DNA from: Competibacteraceae bacterium UBA6584 | Lineage (GTDB): Bacteria; Pseudomonadota; Gammaproteobacteria; Competibacterales; Competibacteraceae | NCBI GenBank assembly: GCA_002433805.1 | Contig: DJIW01000124.1 | Location: forward strand, 1-23,860 | DNA length: 23,860 nucleotides | Reading direction: 5' to 3' | Notes under the pieces: generated by a model | What the model saw: only the letters and a program-made list of their open reading frames with translations | What the model was told of the DNA's origin: nothing | Databases searched by the model: none | Part shown: one piece after another, positions 16,708 through 23,860 of the stretch | Numbering within the stretch: the stretch's first letter is position 1 | Layout: every line of letters starts with the position of its first letter | Program-made: the position numbers and the translations under genes

Positions 16708-18248
16708 ATCCCTTGCACGATTTAGCGACTCAGGCATTGCTCGGCAGCGAACGCCGCCCGCCGGTGTTGACGCCGTTGCCGGGCGCGGTTGACGATTTGC
16801 TGGACGCCGCCAGCCCGTCCGAAACCGCGTTGGAAATCAGGGTGCTGCGCCGTGCCGGCGTATTAGCCGCCTGCGCTGATGCCGGTTATGTTCCCGCCGC
16901 CGGCGGCGCGGAGCCGCCCCCGCTTTGCGAAGCGGAATCGCTTTTAGCGGCCACCGACCCACAATGGCGCGCGGCGCTGGTCGAGATTTTCCAGGACGGC
17001 CCCGATCTGCTCCAGCGGGAAGCGTTGCGGCAACTGGCCGAGTACGGCGCGGTTCTGCCGCCTAAAATCCTGCCGCTGGCGCTGACCGCCGCCAGCAAAA
17101 CCCCAGCTCTACAAGCCCTCTTGCGACCGGTGCTCGGCCAGCGCGGCCGCTGGCTGGCTCGTTTTAATCCCGACTGGGCCTATGCGCTGAGCGGCGATGA
17201 TGCGGAGCTTGATTTCTCGTTGTGGGAACGCGGTACCCTGGAGGCGCGCAAAGCCTTTTTGCGGCAACTGCGCCGCCGCGATCCCGCCGCCGCCCGAACG
17301 ACGCTGGAAACCGCGTTAACCGAACTCGACGCCCGCGAGCGGCTGACTTTGCTGGAACAACTGAGCGTCAATCTGGATGCCAGCGATGAGGATTTCCTGG
17401 AAAACCGTCTGACCGACCGCGGCAAGGAGGTTCGGGGGCTGGTCGCCAACCTGCTCGCCCGCTTGCCGGACAGCCGCCATGTGGCTCGCATGATCGCCCG
17501 ACTGGCCCCTTGTTTGCGGCAAGAACGGAAGCTGTTGCGACAACACTGGGTCATCGAGCCGCCGAGCGCCTTCGGCGCGGACTGGAAAGCCGACGCCATC
17601 GAAGAAACCCGCGCCAAAAGCGAATCATTGGGCGAGCGGGCCTGGTGGCTTTACCAAATTGCCCGCGCGCTGCCGCTGGCGTGGTGGTCGGAGCGACTGG
17701 CGCTGTCGCCCGCCGAGCTGATCGGCTGGGCGAAAAAAAGCGACTGGAGCGAAGCGCTGTTGCGCGCCTGGCATGACGCGCTAACACGGGAGCGGAATCC
17801 CGTCTGGGCGGCCGCCTTTCTGGGAGAAACCAAGCTGCCGGGCCTGACCGTCGATCCCTTTGCGCTGATTGATCATTTGCCGCCCGCCGAGCGGGAAAGC
17901 TACTGGCTGCGGCTGCTCAATAAATCCGCGCGCCGAAGCGGCGTGGGCGAATGGCTGGGCCGCATCTCGCAAAGCGGAACGCCCTGTTCCGCCGAGTTCG
18001 CCCGTCAGGTGTTGCAACACGTCCGCGCCACGGTCGCCAGCGACGCCGGCAAGTGGGATTACTCCTTGCGCCAGGCGCTGCCGGATTTCATCTGTCTGAT
18101 GCCGGTGGCGCTGCTGGACGAGACCCTGCAACACTGGCCCGTCGAACCAGAAGCTCAGTATTTCAGCGAAACGCTGGCCCGCCTGATCGCCATCGCCGAG
18201 CGGCGTAAAACCCTTTATCGTCCCCCCACTTCTCGGAATCCGTCATGA
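16704..18248 (+). CDS. DUF5691 family protein
   Basis: A 514-residue protein that I assign to the DUF5691 family from its N-terminal pattern (LATQALLGSERRPP) and from its neighbours. It is made almost wholly of Leu/Ala/Arg-rich helices, with repeated stretches such as LLQREALRQLAEYGA and FLENRLTDRGKEVRGLVANL that look like HEAT/ARM-type helical repeats. No catalytic motif, signal peptide or membrane segment is seen. A helical-repeat scaffold between the SWIM protein and the AAA+ ATPase would fit, but this is inference. It overlaps both neighbours by 4 nt (ATGA at 16704 and again at 18245), so the three products are probably made in step. Confidence 0.8.
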   Translation: MNPLHDLATQALLGSERRPPVLTPLPGAVDDLLDAASPSETALEIRVLRRAGVLAACADAGYVPAAGGAEPPPLCEAESLLAATDPQWRAALVEIFQDGPDLLQREALRQLAEYGAVLPPKILPLALTAASKTPALQALLRPVLGQRGRWLARFNPDWAYALSGDDAELDFSLWERGTLEARKAFLRQLRRRDPAAARTTLETALTELDARERLTLLEQLSVNLDASDEDFLENRLTDRGKEVRGLVANLLARLPDSRHVARMIARLAPCLRQERKLLRQHWVIEPPSAFGADWKADAIEETRAKSESLGERAWWLYQIARALPLAWWSERLALSPAELIGWAKKSDWSEALLRAWHDALTRERNPVWAAAFLGETKLPGLTVDPFALIDHLPPAERESYWLRLLNKSARRSGVGEWLGRISQSGTPCSAEFARQVLQHVRATVASDAGKWDYSLRQALPDFICLMPVALLDETLQHWPVEPEAQYFSETLARLIAIAERRKTLYRPPTSRNPS

Positions 18249-19324
18249 GCCAACTGCTGCGCGAACACGCTGAACGCCAATTTGCCGAAGAATTGCAGGC
18301 GCTGCAAAAGGCTGATAACCGCGAACGGCCCGCCAACTGGGTGCTATCGCCGTGGGCGGTTGTCACCTACTTGATGGGCGGCGCGCTCGACAATGGATTT
18401 ACCGTCAGCGCCAAATACATCGGCAACCGGCGGCTGATGGAAACGGCGGTGTCTACCCTGGCGACCGACCGCGCTCTGCTGCTGTTCGGGGTGCCCGGCA
18501 CGGCGAAGTCCTGGGTGTCCGAACATCTGGCGGCGGCGATCAGCGGCGATTCGACGATGCTGATTCAGGGCACGGCGGGCACCAGCGAGGAGCAGTTGCG
18601 CTACGGCTGGAACTACGCGCAACTGCTGTCGAAAGGCCCGTCGAAAGATGCGCTGGTGCCCAGCCCACTGATGCGGGCGATGGAGCTTGGCAAGACCGCG
18701 CGGGTGGAAGAAATGACCCGGATTCCCGCCGATGTGCAGGATACGCTGATTACCATTCTGTCCGAAAAATCCCTGCCGATCCCTGAGTTAGGCTTGGAAG
18801 TGCAGGCAGTGCGCGGCTTTAACGTCATCGCCACCGCCAACAATCGGGACAAGGGTATCAACGAACTCTCCAGTGCCCTCAAGCGTCGGTTCAATACCGT
18901 GGTGCTGCCGACACCGGCGACTGAGGAGGAAGAAGTCGCCATCGTGACCAAGCGGGTTGGCGAAATGGGCCGCGCCCTGCAATTACCCGCCGAACCGCCC
19001 GCCCTAAAAGAAGTCCGTCGCGTGGTGCAAATCTTCCGCGAATTGCGCAACGGCCAGACCGAGGACGGCAAGACCAAATTAAAAGCCTCCAGCGGCACTC
19101 TGAGCACGGCGGAAGCGATTTCGGTGATTAATAGCGGCATGGCGCTGGCCGGTCATTTCGGCGACGGCGTATTGCGAGCGCGGGATATTGCCGCCAGTCT
19201 GGTCGGGGCCATCGTCAAAGACCCGGTTCAGGATGTCGTGGTCTGGCGGGAGTATCAGGAAACCGTGATGAAGGAGCGCGGCGATTGGAAGGATTTGTAT
19301 CGGGCGTGCCGGGAGCAGGAGTGA
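18245..19324 (+). CDS. MoxR-like AAA+ ATPase
   Basis: A 359-residue AAA+ ATPase of the MoxR type. Walker A is GVPGTAKS at 82-89. The Walker B position reads ARVEEMTRIP (E155-E156), so the usual Asp-Glu is Glu-Glu. Sensor 1 is VIATANNRD (N199), and the arginine finger segment is SSALKRRFN (R214/R215). The GTAGTSEEQLRYGW segment after Walker A is typical of MoxR proteins that act as chaperones for a partner. MoxR proteins commonly work with VWA proteins to remodel complexes or insert metal cofactors; the VWA gene here is two genes downstream of the toxin-antitoxin pair. The start overlaps the DUF5691 stop (ATGA). It is the likely motor of the cluster. The client is unknown. Confidence 0.92.
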   Translation: MSQLLREHAERQFAEELQALQKADNRERPANWVLSPWAVVTYLMGGALDNGFTVSAKYIGNRRLMETAVSTLATDRALLLFGVPGTAKSWVSEHLAAAISGDSTMLIQGTAGTSEEQLRYGWNYAQLLSKGPSKDALVPSPLMRAMELGKTARVEEMTRIPADVQDTLITILSEKSLPIPELGLEVQAVRGFNVIATANNRDKGINELSSALKRRFNTVVLPTPATEEEEVAIVTKRVGEMGRALQLPAEPPALKEVRRVVQIFRELRNGQTEDGKTKLKASSGTLSTAEAISVINSGMALAGHFGDGVLRARDIAASLVGAIVKDPVQDVVVWREYQETVMKERGDWKDLYRACREQE

Positions 19325-19367
19325 ATCGATACCACCCTGTTTTTGCATCATCTTGCCGTTATAAGCT

Positions 19368-19388
19368 CTCTCTTACCAAGTAAGAGAG
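19368..19388 (+). repeat. Perfect 9-bp inverted repeat before the antitoxin gene
   Basis: CTCTCTTAC (19368-19376) and GTAAGAGAG (19380-19388) form a perfect inverted repeat with a 3-base centre. The right arm contains the purine-rich Shine-Dalgarno (GAGAG), 6 bases before the antitoxin ATG. A TATAAG -10-like box lies just upstream (19360-19365). It may be the operator of the autoregulated antitoxin, or an RNA hairpin that masks the ribosome binding site. Confidence 0.6.
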
Positions 19389-19394
19389 ATCGCT

Positions 19395-19655
19395 ATGACC
19401 ACAGTTACCGTATCGGAAAAAGGGCAAGTCGTTATCCCCGCCTCAATCCGTCGGCGTCTGGGGATAATTCCCGGATGCCAGCTCGATTTCACGCTGGAAG
19501 GCGATACCATCCAGGTCATCGTGAAACGGCCCGTTAAGCCCGCTCAGGCTGAAGAAGGTTACGGCTTGTTAGTCTGCAACAAGCCCGGCAAGCGGTGTTT
19601 AGACGATTTTGACGTCGCTCGGGCGATGCGAGAAAACGCGAATGATAGTGCTTGA
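19395..19655 (+). CDS. AbrB/MazE/SpoVT-type antitoxin (VapB-like)
   Basis: An 86-residue antitoxin. Residues 1-45 form the swapped-hairpin AbrB DNA-binding fold, with the classic VSEKGQVVIPASIRRRLGI stretch at 6-24. The remaining tail is the likely toxin-binding region. It should bind its own promoter and neutralise the PIN protein encoded next; the inverted repeat at 19368-19388 is the natural operator candidate. The 3' end overlaps the toxin gene by 14 nt. The gene starts 70 bases after the AAA+ stop and interrupts the MoxR-VWA cluster. The start has a purine-rich site (GAGAG) 6 nt upstream. Confidence 0.9.
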   Translation: MTTVTVSEKGQVVIPASIRRRLGIIPGCQLDFTLEGDTIQVIVKRPVKPAQAEEGYGLLVCNKPGKRCLDDFDVARAMRENANDSA

Positions 19656-20061
19656 TACCCATATTCTGGCGCGCTTTTATGTCGATGATCCGAAAGATTC
19701 GCAAGCCGCTAAGCAACGGCCCATAGCGCGGCGGATCATGGCCGATTCAACCCCATTGTTCGTGCCCCTGACCGTCGTTTTGGAACTCGAATGGGTGCTG
19801 CGGGCCTTTTACGGCTTCGGGACCGAGGATTTTGCCCGTGTCGTTGAGCACTTATTGGGTCTTGCTCATGTGACTGTGGAAGACTGGCCGCGCGTGAGCG
19901 ACGCAGTTGCCTTGCATCGCGCCGGACTGGATTTTGCCGATGCGCTGCATTTGCGATCCAGCGAACATTGCGCAACGTTTCTCAGCTTCGATAAACGGCG
20001 TTTCGCACGCCGCGCTGCCCGTTTGAACGCCAAACCGCCGGTCCAGGTGCCTGGCGTATGA
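19642..20061 (+). CDS. PIN-domain ribonuclease toxin (VapC-like)
   Basis: A 139-residue PIN-domain protein, normal length for VapC toxins, which cleave RNA using metal ions. The acidic metal ligands are in place: D5 (MIVLDTHIL), E48 (PLTVVLELEWVLR), D100 (DFADALH) and D117 (FLSFDKR), so the active site looks intact. ATG 19642 is chosen because the protein then begins with the conserved PIN strand and overlaps the antitoxin by 14 nt, which is common for VapBC pairs; the open frame extends 11 codons further upstream without that character. Together with the AbrB-type gene it forms a complete type II toxin-antitoxin module. Confidence 0.9.
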   Translation: MIVLDTHILARFYVDDPKDSQAAKQRPIARRIMADSTPLFVPLTVVLELEWVLRAFYGFGTEDFARVVEHLLGLAHVTVEDWPRVSDAVALHRAGLDFADALHLRSSEHCATFLSFDKRRFARRAARLNAKPPVQVPGV

Positions 20062-20115
20062 TTTGCGCCTTGAGTCGTTCCGAGCAGACCTTGGTAGAGA
20101 CGCGATTTAATCTTT

Positions 20116-22413
20116 ATGACTGACACCCCCTTCCATCTCTTCGGCATCCGCCACCACGGGCCGGGTTGCGCTCGCAGTCTGTTACGAGCCTTAGAAGCCT
20201 TACAACCCGATTGCCTGCTGGTCGAAGGCCCGCCGGAAGGCGAGGCGGTGTTGCCGCTGCTGGCCGATGCCGATCTGGAACCACCGGTCGCGCTACTGGT
20301 ATACAACCCGGACGATTCCCAGCAGGCCGCGTTCTATCCTTTCGCTGTGTTCTCGCCGGAGTGGAACGCGCTGCATTACGGCCTGCAACGCGGCATCCCG
20401 ACCCGCTTCATCGACTTGCCGATGGGCCATCAGTTTGCGCTGACGCCGCCGGAATCTGAACCCATTACAACGGATAAAATCGAGCCGGATCACGGCGAAG
20501 CGTCGGCGGTGAACGAAGCGGAAGCCGGCGGCGGCGACGCGGCGGAAACCGATCCCCGGCTCGACCCGCTGGACTGGCTGGGCCGCGCCGCCGGTTATGG
20601 CGATGGCGAAAGCTGGTGGAATCATCTGGTCGAGGAGCGCGGCGACAGTCTGGAATTGTTCGCGGCGATCCGCGAGGCGATGACCACAGTACGCGCTGAA
20701 ACCCCCGGCCCAGAACGCTCGGCGGCAGCGCGACAACGGGAAATGCTACGCGAAGCCCACATGCGCAAATGCCTGCGCCAGGCGCAGAAAGAAGGCTTTA
20801 CCCGCATCGCCGTGGTTTGCGGTGCATGGCATGTTCCGGCGCTGGCCGATATGCCCGCCGCCAAAGCGGATAACGACCTGCTCAAAGGTCTACCCCGCGT
20901 CAAGGTTGCCGCGACTTGGGCGCCGTGGTCGTATCGCAATCTCAGCAGCGCCAGCGGTTACGGCGCGGGCGTGCACTCGCCCGGCTGGTACGAATATCTC
21001 TGGCAAGCATCGCCCGAACAGCGGGCGGTCGGCTGGATGGCGCGGGCGGCTCGTTTATTCCGCGAGGAAGGGCTGGATTGCTCCTCAGCCCACATCATCG
21101 AAGCGGTGCGACTGGCTGAAACGCTGGCCGCTTTGCGCGAGCGGCCGCAAGCGGGGTTGGACGAACTTAACGAGGCGTTGCAGACGGTGGTCTGCCTGGG
21201 CGATGCCGCGCCGATGCGATTGATCGAACGCGCCCTGATCGTCGGGGATCGTCTGGGCCGCATCCCCGCCAGCGCGCCGGTGGTGCCGCTGCAACACGAT
21301 CTCAACCAGCAGCAAAAACGCCTGCGGCTGAAAGTCGAAGCGGTGGATCGAACGCTGGATCTCGATCTGCGTGAAGCTAACGATCTGGCGCGCAGTCATT
21401 TGCTACACCGCCTGACGCTGCTGGCGATTCCCTGGGGCAACCCCCAGCGCGCCGGACGCAGCGCGAAAGGCAGTTTTCACGAAATCTGGACGTTGCAATG
21501 GCAACCGGCGCTGGCCATTGCGGTCATCGAAGCCAGCCGCTGGGGCAACACGGTTGAGGAAGCCGCCACCGCCAAAGCGGTCGATCAGGCCCGCGCGCTG
21601 ACCGCCTTGCCGCCGCTGGCTGAACTGGTCAATCAGGTGCTACTGGCCGATTTGCAGGCTGCCATCGGCCCGGTGACACAGGCTCTGGAAGATTTAGCGG
21701 CGCTCGCCAGCGATCTGGTGCAGTTGCTGGGCGCGATTCCGCCGCTGGTCAACGTGGCGCGATACGGCAACGTCCGGCAAACCGATGTCGGCATGGTCGA
21801 GCAGGTGCTGAAAGGACTGATTCCGCGGGCAGCGATTGGCCTGCCCGGCGCGTGTACGGCGCTGGATGACGATGCGGCGCAAATCCTGCGCAACGCGATA
21901 GCTGCCACCCATCAGGCGGTGCGGCTGCTGGCGGACGATGGCCTGCGGGAAACATGGTTGCGGGCGCTGGAGCGGGTGGCGCGACTGCCCAACGCGCATG
22001 GGTTGGTCTGCGGGCTGGCGGCGCGGCTGCTCTTTGACGAGCAGGCCGCCTCGATTGAAGAGACTGCGCGGCAGATGAGTCAGGCGTTATCACCGGGTAA
22101 TGAACCGGCGCTGGCGGCGGCCTGGCTGGAAGGTTTTTTGAATCAAAGCGGGCTGGTGCTGCTGCACGATGACGCACTGTGGAGTCTGGTGGATGGCTGG
22201 TTGAGCGCGCTGAGCGAAGACCGTTTCCACCAGATTCTACCGCTGTTGCGCCGTGCCTTTTCCGGGTTTAGCGCCCCCGAACGCCGCCAGCTTGGCGAGC
22301 GCGCCGCCCGACCGGATACCGCGACAACCGCCGTCGGCGCTTTGCCGGATTGGGACTCCGAGCGCGCCGAGCGGGTACTGCCGTTGTTCCGCCAACTGTT
22401 GGGAGTCGGCTGA
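20116..22413 (+). CDS. DUF5682 family protein
   Basis: A 765-residue protein assigned to DUF5682 from its N-terminal signature FGIRHHGPG (residues 9-17, H13 and H14), followed by LLVEGPPEG (E37). A later stretch reads VVCGAWHVPAL, with H239. Conserved His, Glu and GxxH positions of this kind recall the EreA/ChaN/TraB-like fold, so an enzymatic N-terminal domain is possible; that link is inference. An acidic low-complexity linker lies at about 113-145. The C-terminal 500 residues are helical and Ala/Leu-rich. There is no signal peptide. The gene has a weak Shine-Dalgarno and starts 54 bases after the toxin gene; its stop shares one base with the VWA start (TGATG), so the last two genes are coupled. 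It may be a client or effector of the MoxR ATPase. Confidence 0.82.
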   Translation: MTDTPFHLFGIRHHGPGCARSLLRALEALQPDCLLVEGPPEGEAVLPLLADADLEPPVALLVYNPDDSQQAAFYPFAVFSPEWNALHYGLQRGIPTRFIDLPMGHQFALTPPESEPITTDKIEPDHGEASAVNEAEAGGGDAAETDPRLDPLDWLGRAAGYGDGESWWNHLVEERGDSLELFAAIREAMTTVRAETPGPERSAAARQREMLREAHMRKCLRQAQKEGFTRIAVVCGAWHVPALADMPAAKADNDLLKGLPRVKVAATWAPWSYRNLSSASGYGAGVHSPGWYEYLWQASPEQRAVGWMARAARLFREEGLDCSSAHIIEAVRLAETLAALRERPQAGLDELNEALQTVVCLGDAAPMRLIERALIVGDRLGRIPASAPVVPLQHDLNQQQKRLRLKVEAVDRTLDLDLREANDLARSHLLHRLTLLAIPWGNPQRAGRSAKGSFHEIWTLQWQPALAIAVIEASRWGNTVEEAATAKAVDQARALTALPPLAELVNQVLLADLQAAIGPVTQALEDLAALASDLVQLLGAIPPLVNVARYGNVRQTDVGMVEQVLKGLIPRAAIGLPGACTALDDDAAQILRNAIAATHQAVRLLADDGLRETWLRALERVARLPNAHGLVCGLAARLLFDEQAASIEETARQMSQALSPGNEPALAAAWLEGFLNQSGLVLLHDDALWSLVDGWLSALSEDRFHQILPLLRRAFSGFSAPERRQLGERAARPDTATTAVGALPDWDSERAERVLPLFRQLLGVG

Positions 22414-23591
22414 TGAATCCCGCACCGCCCGCGAACGAAACCCGTCTGCACCGCTGGCGGCTGGTGTTGGGCGAACCGGCCCAGGACGCTTGTGGCGCGC
22501 TGTTGAGCGCTGAACACTTGAGTATCGACCGGGCGTTGACCGCGCTATATGACGCCGATGGCCCCGGTGGCTTGCGCGGCGGCAGCGGTGCGTCTTCACC
22601 GCGTGTCGCCCGTTGGCTAGACGACATCCGCCGCTATTTTCCGGCATCTCTGGTGCAGGTGATGCAGAAGGACGCCTTCGAGCGGCTGGACTTAAAAAGC
22701 ATGTTGTTCCAGCCGGAAATGTTGCAGGCGGTGCAGCCGGATGTGCATCTGGTAGCGACCCTGATGTCCCTGCGCGGCATCATCCCGGCCAAGACGCGGG
22801 ATACCGCCCGGCTGGTGGTGCGCAAGGTGGTCGATGCCTTGATGAAGAAGCTGGAGGAGCCAATGCGCAGCGCGGTCACGGGCGCGTTGAATCGGGCCGA
22901 ACGCAACCGCCGTCCCCGTCACGCCGAAATCGACTGGGGTCGCACTATCCGCGCCAATCTGCGCCACTGGCAGCAGGAACAGCAGAGCATCATTCCCGAA
23001 ACCTTGGTCGGTTATGGTCGCAAGGCCCGCCGCACCCAGCGTGAGGTGATTTTGTGCATCGACCAGAGCGGTTCGATGGCCTCCTCGGTAGTGTATTCCA
23101 GCATCTTCGGCGCGGTGATGGCCTCATTGCCTGCCGTAAAAACCCATCTGGTGGTGTTCGATACCGCCGTGGTCGATCTCACCGAGCAACTGGATGATCC
23201 GGTCGAAGTGCTGTTCGGCGTGCAACTGGGTGGCGGCACCGACATCAATCGGGCGGTGGGTTATTGCCAGGGTCTGGTGCGCGAACCGCGCAACACGATT
23301 CTGGTGCTGATTTCCGATTTATACGAAGGCGGGGTCGAGAAAAATCTGTTGCAGCGAGCCAGCGAACTGGTGCAATCGGGCGTGCAGTTCATCGCCCTGT
23401 TGGCGCTGAGTGATGAAGGTGCGCCGTCCTATGATCGGCAACTGGCGGCGAAACTGGCGGCGCTCGGCGTGCCCTCCTTCGCCTGTACGCCGGATCAGTT
23501 TCCGGCCTTAATGGCGGCGGCGATCAAGCGAGAAGACATCGCGCTGTGGGCGGCGCAGCAGGGGATGGTGACAGCCAGAGCAGCGGGGTGA
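22413..23591 (+). CDS. VWA domain-containing protein, partner of the MoxR-like ATPase
   Basis: A 392-residue protein. Residues 1-205 are helical and basic, without a known motif. A von Willebrand factor A domain follows, with a complete metal-ion-dependent adhesion site: D217-x-S219-x-S221 (CIDQSGSM), T276 (GGGTDIN) and D302 (ISDLYEGG). Cytoplasmic VWA proteins of this type pair with MoxR ATPases as substrate adaptors, as in the CbbQ/CbbO and RavA/ViaA systems. The ATG at 22413 is chosen because it overlaps the DUF5682 stop and gives a sensible N-terminus; an in-frame ATG at 22350 lies inside the upstream gene. No membrane segment is present. No intrinsic terminator is seen in the 110 bases after the stop. 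Confidence 0.92.
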   Translation: MNPAPPANETRLHRWRLVLGEPAQDACGALLSAEHLSIDRALTALYDADGPGGLRGGSGASSPRVARWLDDIRRYFPASLVQVMQKDAFERLDLKSMLFQPEMLQAVQPDVHLVATLMSLRGIIPAKTRDTARLVVRKVVDALMKKLEEPMRSAVTGALNRAERNRRPRHAEIDWGRTIRANLRHWQQEQQSIIPETLVGYGRKARRTQREVILCIDQSGSMASSVVYSSIFGAVMASLPAVKTHLVVFDTAVVDLTEQLDDPVEVLFGVQLGGGTDINRAVGYCQGLVREPRNTILVLISDLYEGGVEKNLLQRASELVQSGVQFIALLALSDEGAPSYDRQLAAKLAALGVPSFACTPDQFPALMAAAIKREDIALWAAQQGMVTARAAG

Positions 23592-23701
23592 ATGGGTTTT
23601 TGTATCAATCGCCTGATGCGGTACGCCTTTACCGTAGTGAAGTTAGGCGGAACTGTAGAATTACTTGTTGGGCTACTCCACATCCAACCAAGGAGGTTTT
23701 T

Positions 23702-23860
23702 ATGCCTTACTTAAACATCAAGATCGCCGCTCCGGCATCACCGGCAACCTCTACGAAGGTCGCAGCGTTGGTCACTGATCTCACTGCTTCTGTCTTGGGC
23801 AAAAAACGCGAGTTAACTTCTGTTGCTATCGAGTACTTAATACCAATTCCTATTAATAGG
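23702..23860 (+). CDS. Tautomerase family protein, partial at the window edge
   Basis: The first 53 codons of a gene open at the right edge. An excellent ribosome binding site, AGGAGG at 23691-23696, precedes the ATG by 5 nt. The product begins Met-Pro, and Pro2 would be the catalytic N-terminal proline of the 4-oxalocrotonate tautomerase superfamily after Met removal. The following residues, including VLGKKRELTSVAIEY at 31-45, fit the short-chain tautomerase pattern. From residue 46 the sequence reads LIPIPINR, which does not look like the expected continuation and coincides with an AT-rich palindromic end, so the gene may be interrupted. Its substrate cannot be told. It is separated from the VWA gene by 110 bases and has its own start signals. 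Confidence 0.7.
   Translation, partial: MPYLNIKIAAPASPATSTKVAALVTDLTASVLGKKRELTSVAIEYLIPIPINR
23849..23860. repeat. 12-bp perfect palindrome at the window edge
   Basis: CCTATTAATAGG reads the same on both strands and sits at the very end of the window, inside the apparent reading frame of the tautomerase gene. It could be part of a repeat or the terminal end of a mobile element that continues to the right. Chance is not excluded. Confidence 0.3.

Overview
This window is high-GC bacterial chromosome. The protein set (YgiQ, MazG, a TonB/BtuB-type B12 uptake operon under a cobalamin riboswitch, a CACHE-HAMP-GGDEF protein) points to a Gram-negative proteobacterium, most likely a gammaproteobacterium. 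No 16S gene or other species marker is present, so I go no further. No tRNA, rRNA, CRISPR array or complete insertion sequence is visible.

Layout. 1-499: an edge terminator, an AT-richer spacer and a small cysteine-containing peptide gene with a strong ribosome binding site. 500-5920 (+): a housekeeping stretch with ygiQ (radical SAM), two tandem YihY/BrkB-family membrane protein genes and mazG. 6123-7841 (+): a membrane-bound diguanylate cyclase. 7852-13770 (-): a complete vitamin B12 uptake operon read as promoter, cobalamin riboswitch, btuB, btuF, btuC, btuD, tonB. Its last four genes are joined by 1-4 nt overlaps. 13859-15025 (-): an AT-richer acyltransferase-3 gene, followed by about 325 bases of AT-rich spacer.

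15352-23591 (+): the most unusual region. It is a run of SWIM zinc-finger protein, DUF5691 protein, MoxR-type AAA+ ATPase, DUF5682 protein and VWA protein. Start/stop overlaps join the first three genes to each other and the last two to each other. A VapBC-type toxin-antitoxin pair sits between the ATPase gene and the DUF5682 gene. The pairing of a MoxR ATPase with a VWA protein suggests an ATP-driven machine that remodels, loads metal into, or regulates a client. The SWIM protein (probable nucleic-acid or protein binder), the helical DUF5691 protein and the possibly enzymatic DUF5682 protein would be its partners. Its function is not known to me. 23702-23860 (+): the start of a tautomerase gene that runs off the window and may be interrupted.

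How the genes work together. The btu operon is a self-contained uptake route: BtuB crosses the outer membrane, TonB supplies the energy, BtuF binds B12 in the periplasm, and BtuCD imports it. The riboswitch should shut the operon off when cobalamin is plentiful. The SWIM-DUF5691-MoxR-DUF5682-VWA cluster is the best candidate for a poorly described system.
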